From assembly GCA_910574455.1 (NCBI GenBank), contig CAJSYZ010000005.1, positions 7,254,001 to 7,318,000 on the forward strand: a DNA stretch of 64,000 bases, given 5' to 3'. This DNA is from Trichaptum fuscoviolaceum. Lineage: Eukaryota > Basidiomycota > Agaricomycetes > Hymenochaetales > Trichaptaceae. Position 1 is the first letter of the stretch. Every line of letters begins with the position of its first letter. Of the stretch, positions 57,723 through 64,000 are shown piece after piece. The position numbers were made by a program, and so were the translations under genes. The notes beneath the pieces were generated by a model. The model ran no database searches. It saw only the letters and a list, made by a program, of their open reading frames with translations, and was not told where the DNA came from.

Positions 57723-57773
57723 TGCGTCTGTGTGTGATCACGAAGATCACGCACAGACGCGAAGGCTCATCCT
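57711..57773. repeat. 29-bp inverted repeat hairpin with 5-nt loop
   Basis: The arms 57711-57739 and 57745-57773 pair along their whole length except for two T/C differences, which become G-U pairs in RNA; the loop is ACGAA. It sits at the end of the ESS2 fragment, and half of it is ESS2-derived sequence, so it arose by a fold-back duplication. Confidence 0.85.
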
Positions 57774-57779
57774 AGTATG

Positions 57780-58750
57780 CTTGTTCTCTCTTTTTTTGTA
57801 TTATAATTATGTATTTTATTACTTAAATACAATCGCGAATATACATATATTTGAATCATAAACAAACGGTGTGCAAGTAGTGAATCAAATAATTTACAGA
57901 CGATGTCGAATGTGTCCTTCAACACGTCCGTGTCCTCAAAGTTGCATCCGGCGATTCCCGGAGCATTCATCCGAGGACTCGCCGGACACATGTTTCTCTC
58001 AAAATCAAAACACGCCTTTGAGTGAGCCTCAGGCACATTATGCTACGCTAAAAAGATCATCTAATGGTAATTATCATATTTATTTTAATAGCATTTATGT
58101 ATTTTGTTGTTGAGCAAGTAGCATAACAATGCTAAAAAGTGCTGTTCAAAGAGTATTTATTCATTTGTATTTTTTTCAGTGTCTCTGAGACTTTCATTTT
58201 TTGTTAACTAGCAGTCCTAAGCAATTGAAAGAAGTCTAAAAAAGAATCATAGTGATAAATATAGTGGAAGTGGTTGAACTCGAAAGTGGTGTTTCGAATG
58301 CATCACTTCGAGAAAGATGTGGTAGTCGCTGGTCAAGTTCTTCAGGCAGTAATTGAAAGAGATTGATGCAGAAACTCACGTTTGCGAATTCTTCAATTCG
58401 GATATCTTACTCAAGACTATCGCGACTACCATTGATACAGCTGTCACAAGGATGAAAAAAATGGGTAGGATCCATAATTCACGAAGTTTAGCTAGATGAG
58501 GGACATTTGTTGGAGAATGTTAGCGAAGGCTTCAGCGAATCACAATGAAAAAGCGGAAGGGGACAGTCGCATACGCTATTTTGAATTTGTATATAATTGT
58601 GCAAATGGAGAGTGTGCTATACATGAAGGTTGCTGTGTATTGGCAGGAACTTGACAGTACGTACCCGGAGATAGGAAGAATGCCACTTTGGAAAACAGTA
58701 GGGACGACGTGAAAAGAGACACATTGAGTCGGTTCAATTGCTATAGTTTC
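57780..58750. other. AT-rich gene-free region
   Basis: About 1 kb of AT-rich DNA with no supported gene between the hairpin and the foldback-like element. Confidence 0.5.
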
Positions 58751-58925
58751 ACGATAAGATTATTATATTGTAAAAACGTTCCGACATACCCTTTGTGTTT
58801 TCTTGTCTAGGATTCCCTGGCGTGCAACGACATACCCTGCCAAACATAATATAAAAACTTCGAGAATAGACTTTATCAAGCAAAGGTGCAAGATAGGATT
58901 TCAGCACCTCAATGTACCTATCTGA

Positions 58926-59395
58926 CCCGCGTTTTATCATAATCTGACACATCGACTTATATAAATCCAACCCCTTATAATACATAAATCTGACAATTAT
59001 AACGGCTATATCCAACATTTTAAAAGTAATATCGGACAACTTGAGAAACAATATCTGACAATTTGAGAAACAATATATGACAATTTGAGTTATCTAAATC
59101 CAACCCCGGCATTTACAAGAATCCAACCCTTCAATGTATGCATTTCTGACCCTTAATAGTATCCAATTCCAACCCTTCAAAGTATTTAAATTCAACCTCT
59201 CAAAGTATGCAAATCCGACCTCTCAAAAGTATGTAAATCCAACAAAAGGTGTATGTAAATCCAACCCCCTGGAGAATTGATTTCTGACCCCTCGTAGAAC
59301 CAATATCTGACCTCCGTAAAGTATATATATGTGACCCTCGTGAGAATCTATTTCTGACCCCTTGGTGTATCAAAATCCAACCATCCGTATACCCG
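58926..59395. repeat. Left arm: tandem degenerate AAATCCAACC/TATCTGACC units
   Basis: Roughly 17 units of 24-30 bp. Each ends in ATCCAACCC or TCTGACCC and is separated by AT-rich linkers such as GTATGTAA. Confidence 0.7.
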
Positions 59396-59399
59396 AACC

Positions 59400-61780
59400 T
59401 CTCACAACAGCAGCAGCGATGATCACGATTTCCCTCCGCTCATTTTCAAAGAGGTTCACACTTCAATAGTCTTGCTTTTACCTCAAACACGGTGTGCGCT
59501 TGAGCAGCGCCAACTGGGCTGCCATCAAACAGGCCAACGCCGACAGGACATTCTTTCGTTCAGCAAGTAAGGTCGATGAGGTATACCTCGCATACATCAG
59601 TCTCGAGACGCAGATAGTTGTCGGGTGCGCTATGTTAACTGGAGAGCCGGAATTCTCCTACAGCACACCTGACTACGACTAAACCAAAGATGAATCCCAG
59701 ACCGACGGGATAGTAAGTATCTTTGCGGAAACCGACGCCATTGGAGATCTTTATTCGTCAGATGAGAAGTCATCCGAAGGACAACCCCATATGTCAGTGA
59801 TATTACCAGCTACCGAGTCAAGTGCTAGTACTTGCCTTGGCTTGGGATGCCAGCGATCGGGTAACCTGACATGGTATGTGCTATTCTTTTCTCTTGTTTC
59901 CCTTTGCTCACGTCTCATTACTTCCAAGGAACTTCGCAACGACAAGCTCGTCAGCTATTACAGCTCTCCAACCACTCCAACTTCCGCTAATACTTCGCCC
60001 ATCGCTTTGCAGTGATTCAGGCTCTCTGCTTCGTCACTATCTGCACCATTTGACTCGAGTGATGACTGCCCGACACTACCTTCATTCGACCTTTGAACAT
60101 CAATAGAAAGTACCCCTGCTCCTCGACACCTGTTTTTGCTGTCCATGCCACCCGATCAGTGGCAGGACTAGCCCGGTTCTCGATACTCAAGCACCCCAAC
60201 CCCCAAACGTCCGCCAAGTTCTTGTGCTACTCGTCGACTGATTCGCCTCCTTCGACGCTCCTGCACAAACCGGGTGCTGCTTCCGATGCACCCCGGACAA
60301 CCCTCCATTGATTTGTCACTCATTGATCTATGCATTTGCCTCCGCCACGCCATCATGTCCTCCGTTACGATTCTTGAGGGCGCTGACTCGTGGGGCAATT
60401 AGAGTTGGCATTGTGTTCTCGACATTGCCAGTATAGCAGAGGCTTTTCATTAAATCGTAAGCAGCACTTTTCTTAAACCGTCTATTGCATACTGAATCTC
60501 ATGGTTAGTGTACGCCTCGGGTCCATTAGTTTGGACGGCAGTCCCCCTTCCGAAAACGTGAGTTTCTTTTCTTCTTCTGGTCTTGAATATCATTCTTACC
60601 CTAAGACGCAGTGTAGGAAGTTGCCACCCAGATATCCACCATCCTGGGTCCAACCTGTTAAGTGGCAGACCACTTCTGAAAATGTGAGCGCTTACAATCT
60701 TATCTGCTTGCTATCTTTCTCACCCTCAGTCTAAGAAGTTTGCCATATAGTCTTCGACAACCATCCTGGTGCAGTTACCGACGCACCCGAGTTTGCGTCC
60801 ATTGAGCAACCTCGTTAATCATACGCCTGCCGCTTCAGCCACCACAGTTCCTCGGCTTTCTGACATTCGCCTGTCAGTGACCTATGATACATGTGATCTG
60901 TCGGGCTAGTGCCAAGCACCCCCTTGTTTGCCAGTTTCCTTCCACAAGGATCCTGGCGAGCGTCGTGTCAAGTCCCGTGTTGCACGACATTTGCTACTTG
61001 CTGCTCCTATTCGAGATCGTACGTGCACCTTTCTCTTGTTTCACGTCGACACCCTAACTTCTTGTAACAGTGATCAAAAGCGATCAGCAGCCACATATCC
61101 CAAGAAAGCAAAGCATTAAAGAAGTCATCAAGAGTAGAGCCACCCCGTCCTGAGGTCTCAAGAGTCTCAAGTCTAGCAACGGAATCTAAGCGGCGACCAG
61201 TCAATCGACCCACTCATCAGCTGCAGATCTAGGCCAGATCTAATGCTGCAAGATTTCACTAGACAGACTGCACCTAGGCCAGGCTCAGTCTCGTCGGTGT
61301 CAAGGTTGCCCACTACGCGCACACGTTCTCGCGCTCACGATTCCAGCTCTCCGCGTAAAGACTCCTCCCAAGACTGCAATGACGACCACCACTCCTGGAC
61401 ATTCTGCTCTTGCCACTCTGGCCTCGCTCTGTAGGACTGTGACCTACCATACACACGAAGAGTGGCTGGTTATCACTGCTTCGACCTATTAGAATATATA
61501 CTCTATTTGTTGTAACAAAATCTTCGCTGCTGCGCATTGCACCGCGCCTGCCACTCGGAATTCCTGGTGGCCTACGAGACCGTTCAATATCAAGAAATTT
61601 TCTCTGTCTCTTCTGCTAAGTAAAGGAATCAAATACATTGTATGACAGTACTACCCACCTCTGTAGTGGGAATAGCGTTGAAATTAATGCATGTTTGTGT
61701 TGGGGGCAATTAGCTCTGACGGCGCTATACAAAGCTTTACATGATGACGTGAGAAAGATGTTGGAATTAAGTTCTTTTTG
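59400..61780. other. Centre of the foldback-like element, no recognisable gene
   Basis: Several frames of 60-77 codons exist (for example 60501-60734 and 60928-61119), with splice-like GTGAGT/CAG sites between some. No family is recognised and no chain is convincing. The composition is Ser/Pro/Thr-rich and may be old captured coding sequence. Confidence 0.35.
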
Positions 61781-61789
61781 GGCTGGATT

Positions 61790-62205
61790 TACATACTGAA
61801 GTATGTCCAAATTCGATTTTAAAAAGGGTCGGAAATACATATTAAAGAGGGTCAAATTTACATTCTAGATGGGTTGCATTTGAATACTACAGGAGGTCAG
61901 ATATGGATACTACAGATGTGTTGGATATATATACTTTATGGGCGGATAGGTTGGAAATTACTTCTAATAAAGGTTGGAATTGTGTTATTTGAGGGGTCAG
62001 ATAATGATAAACCTGCGGTGTTGGAAATACATTCTTTACAGGGGTTGGATTTAGATACTTTATTCTGTCAGAATTAGATACTCCAATTGTTGGATATTGA
62101 TACTCCGATTGTCAGATATTTTATCTAACGGAGGTTGGATTTTACTTCTTATATGGGTCAGTTATACATTTCAAGTGTCCAGGTGTCAGATAATGGGTGT
62201 CAGAT
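61790..62205. repeat. Right arm: complementary tandem degenerate units
   Basis: About 15 units with GGTTGGATTT, GTTGGAAATAC or GGTCAGATA cores, inverted relative to the left arm. Confidence 0.7.
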
Positions 62206-62689
62206 GTCAGATAGGTACATTGAGGTGCTGAAATCCTATTTTGGAGCAAAGGTGTCAGTTATGTTTCAAACCATTATGTACAAACATACCTCGAAGACAG
62301 TTAGCAAGACACCTATCGGCGATATGGGTTCACGGAGTGAAGTGATTGAGGAGATAAGGGACATGGATTCAATGCCTTACGACACGCATTGTCCGTAGCC
62401 TGATTTAGTTAGCCCCTGAAGGCGATTTGATGGCGGCTCTTGCGCGACGACGATATATAAATATATGTACCTTTGTCGCGCAAACATGTAGAAGGCGGGT
62501 AGTGTCCGACCATAGCGCTGCACCCGACGTAGTTGTCAAGATGCGGGCGATCGAGACTATTCACTGTACATCATCGCCGCATCTGAGCTACCTAGTGCAA
62601 TACACATGCACCGCACCTAAGAACACCGGCGGCGGAATGAAGCTTATGGCATTGGAACTTGCGGTTTGAGGAAACATAAGATTTCGCGG

Positions 62690-62780
62690 TCCTGGCAGAA
62701 CCGTGACATCGCACCGATCATCCATTAACACTACCAGTGGCAGCTCCTCAGAGTTCAAACTCCGCCACAGTGGCAGCCTG
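62690..62780. repeat. Short-motif cluster
   Basis: Contains AACACTACCAGTGGCAGC, GTTCAAACTCCGCCACAGTG and GCAGCCTGAGTCGCGAC. The TTCAAACTCCGC word is also at 54622 beside the coatomer fragment. Confidence 0.45.
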
Positions 62781-62825
62781 AGTCGCGACTTTATCGTGAG
62801 AGAATAGTACTTCCACAACCAGGCT

Positions 62826-63167
62826 TCAAACATTTACTGAATCCACAGAACGGTGTTCGGTTGTCCGTGAGAACAAGGGGAGATGAGCAACCCGAGGGCC
62901 ATATTGTATCGCGCACATTCGGGGATGGATGGGATGTGCGTGTGTCATTACCTCTGGGAATACGCGCGTGGTCATGCGTTTTCCGGGCAGCCTCGAGCCT
63001 TTCGAAACCGAGACGCTGACGGGTTCGACGGCATTGTCAATAGCGTCCGCAGCAGCAGGTGGTGCTTGTGAGAATGTCTTTTGCGGGGCTCTGGGATCTG
63101 TCGTTAAACCGGGGGCGAAGGAGGAGTCGTTGGGTACGTGACGATTTTTGGGACTCCAGAAACTCAA
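62826..63167 (-). pseudogene. Inverted N-terminal fragment of the PPR-like gene
   Basis: The minus strand encodes SSFAPGLTTDPRAPQ, AIDNAVEP and KGSRLPGKRMTTR, matching the start of the PPR-like pseudogene at 55010-55200 (SAFAPALATDFSAPQ, AIDNAGEP, KGMRLPGKRM). The similarity stops after about 170 bp plus a short SHPS-NVR region, so it is a truncated copy. Confidence 0.7.
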
Positions 63168-63249
63168 GCTCAGAGGATCCGGGCGACTAGCGACTACACC
63201 TTGACGGCGCTCAAGACAAGAAGAGGCGAAGGGTCAGTATTGAGTAAAA

Positions 63250-64000
63250 GGTTTATGATGTAGTGTGTGGGCAGTTCAAACGTCTTTAGAGAAGTTAGAC
63301 TGGGTTTGTTTTCGAAGTGCTGAACACAGTCTCAGTCACATGCTTTAGTTGCCATACAGGCATATCCCGTCAGAAAGCGATGGGCGAACAACAAGGCATC
63401 GCCTCAGTCTCCTACCCAAACCCTCCCACGGTTCGGAAGAGGCCGAAGCCTCAGGGTCCAGATAAAGTTAAGTGTTGACTTTCCGCCACTGGTCCCTGAG
63501 CCCAAAAAGGAAAGTAAGTTACGGTCGGGTGCCAACACATCGGTAAAGGACTTGCCGGTGCACAGCATGAAACCACTCACCATCGACTGTGACAGAGCAC
63601 CCTTCCTATCCTCCCTCCACCATCCTTCCCTCCACTTTCTAACAAGCTGCATAGAATAGTAGTGTCACCTTATGTTTCCCTATCAAAATATTAATTTCAA
63701 TGTCCCCATGTCAAAAATGCACATTCTGTTAAATTTTAAGTGCAAATGTGGTTTTCATTCCTCCGGAGTTCAAACCACGGCATGAGTGTGCCGGAGGTCA
63801 AAACCACTGTTTTGGGCACACTTTCTTTTTTAGGTCTCAGGGACCGGCGGCGGAAATTCAACAACTGTCACGGCAAACATAGGTAGCTGTCTGAAGTGAA
63901 GACAGGGCGTGTGAAGCTGTGTCCCTTCTTTAGAACACTGTTGTTGCGCGTGACAGGTATTCGAGCCAGATTAGGTGTTTAATAGTTAAAAAGGTAACCC
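63250..64000. other. Window end, no supported gene
   Basis: Only short frames are present. A small imperfect hairpin lies at about 63739-63808 (GTGGTTTTCATTCCTCCGG against CCGGAGGTCAAAACCAC). Confidence 0.4.

Larger units (their letters stand above)
58893..62239. mobile_element. Foldback-like element with array-type inverted arms
   Basis: An identical 34-bp sequence lies in inverted orientation at 58893-58926 and 62206-62239. Inside it, each arm is an array of degenerate 24-30 bp units. The left arm (58926-59395) repeats TATCTGACC and AAATCCAACCC words; the right arm (61790-62205) has the complement, GGTTGGATTT and GGTCAGATA. The centre (59400-61780) has no convincing gene. The layout resembles foldback transposons, but no target duplication or transposase was found. 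Confidence 0.6.

Noticed and set aside
58749..59051. Minus-strand 100-codon frame in the left arm of the foldback-like element
   Set aside because: Its apparent similarity to a plus-strand frame at 62135-62398 simply reflects the inverted 34-bp sequence; no protein family is recognised.
59400..61780. Possible spliced gene within the foldback-like element
   Set aside because: Several splice-like sites and short frames exist, but no chain gave a recognisable or compositionally convincing protein.
63739..63808. Imperfect inverted repeat as a transposon end
   Set aside because: The arms are short and mismatched and no second copy was noticed in the window.

Overview
The window looks like nuclear DNA of a mushroom-forming basidiomycete (Agaricomycetes). 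Genes are split by many introns of about 45-65 nt with GT...AG ends. A Plavaka-type transposase and a Ty3/gypsy chromodomain retrotransposon are present. The host genes (P450, SDR, NmrA-like, fucosyltransferase-like, BCS1-like, heat-shock factor) have basidiomycete character. The stretch 11-23 kb is ordinary gene space. The rest is rich in repeats and broken genes.

Layout. 0-2.4 kb: end of an unrecognised gene, then a cluster of short repeated motifs. 2.5-9.7 kb: WD40 remnant, a complete DEDDy 3'-5' exonuclease-like gene, a decayed hybrid histidine kinase, and a solo copy of a transposon-end-like repeat. 9.8-23.1 kb: intact genes for an SDR oxidoreductase (+), an unknown protein (-), an O-fucosyltransferase-like membrane enzyme (-), a cytochrome P450 (-), an NmrA-like protein (-) and a BTB-like protein (-).

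24.1-50.8 kb: a candidate large transposon bounded by imperfect inverted copies of an end starting CATCAGG. It holds an 18-exon accessory gene A (-) with a run of tiny phase-0 exons, a Plavaka-type transposase (+), accessory gene B (-), a gene for a chymotrypsin-fold serine protease (+), a decayed BCS1-like AAA ATPase and a second copy of the exonuclease gene. Clusters of the same short motifs (CACTGGCA, TTCAAGTTG, ACTAGTAGTA types) lie at its gene boundaries. The transposase is interrupted by a 6.7-kb chromodomain LTR retrotransposon with seemingly identical 819-bp LTRs, a 5-bp target duplication and a Tf1/sushi-like self-priming signature.

51-64 kb: rearranged heat-shock-factor sequence, a diverged protein kinase lacking the catalytic Asp, fragments of coatomer beta', a pentatricopeptide-like protein (two copies, inverted) and the splicing factor ESS2. 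There is also a 29-bp hairpin and a foldback-like element (58.8-62.2 kb) whose arms are arrays of short degenerate units.

All gene models were built by eye from frames and splice sites. No database search was possible, so family names rest on motif recognition and element boundaries are inference.
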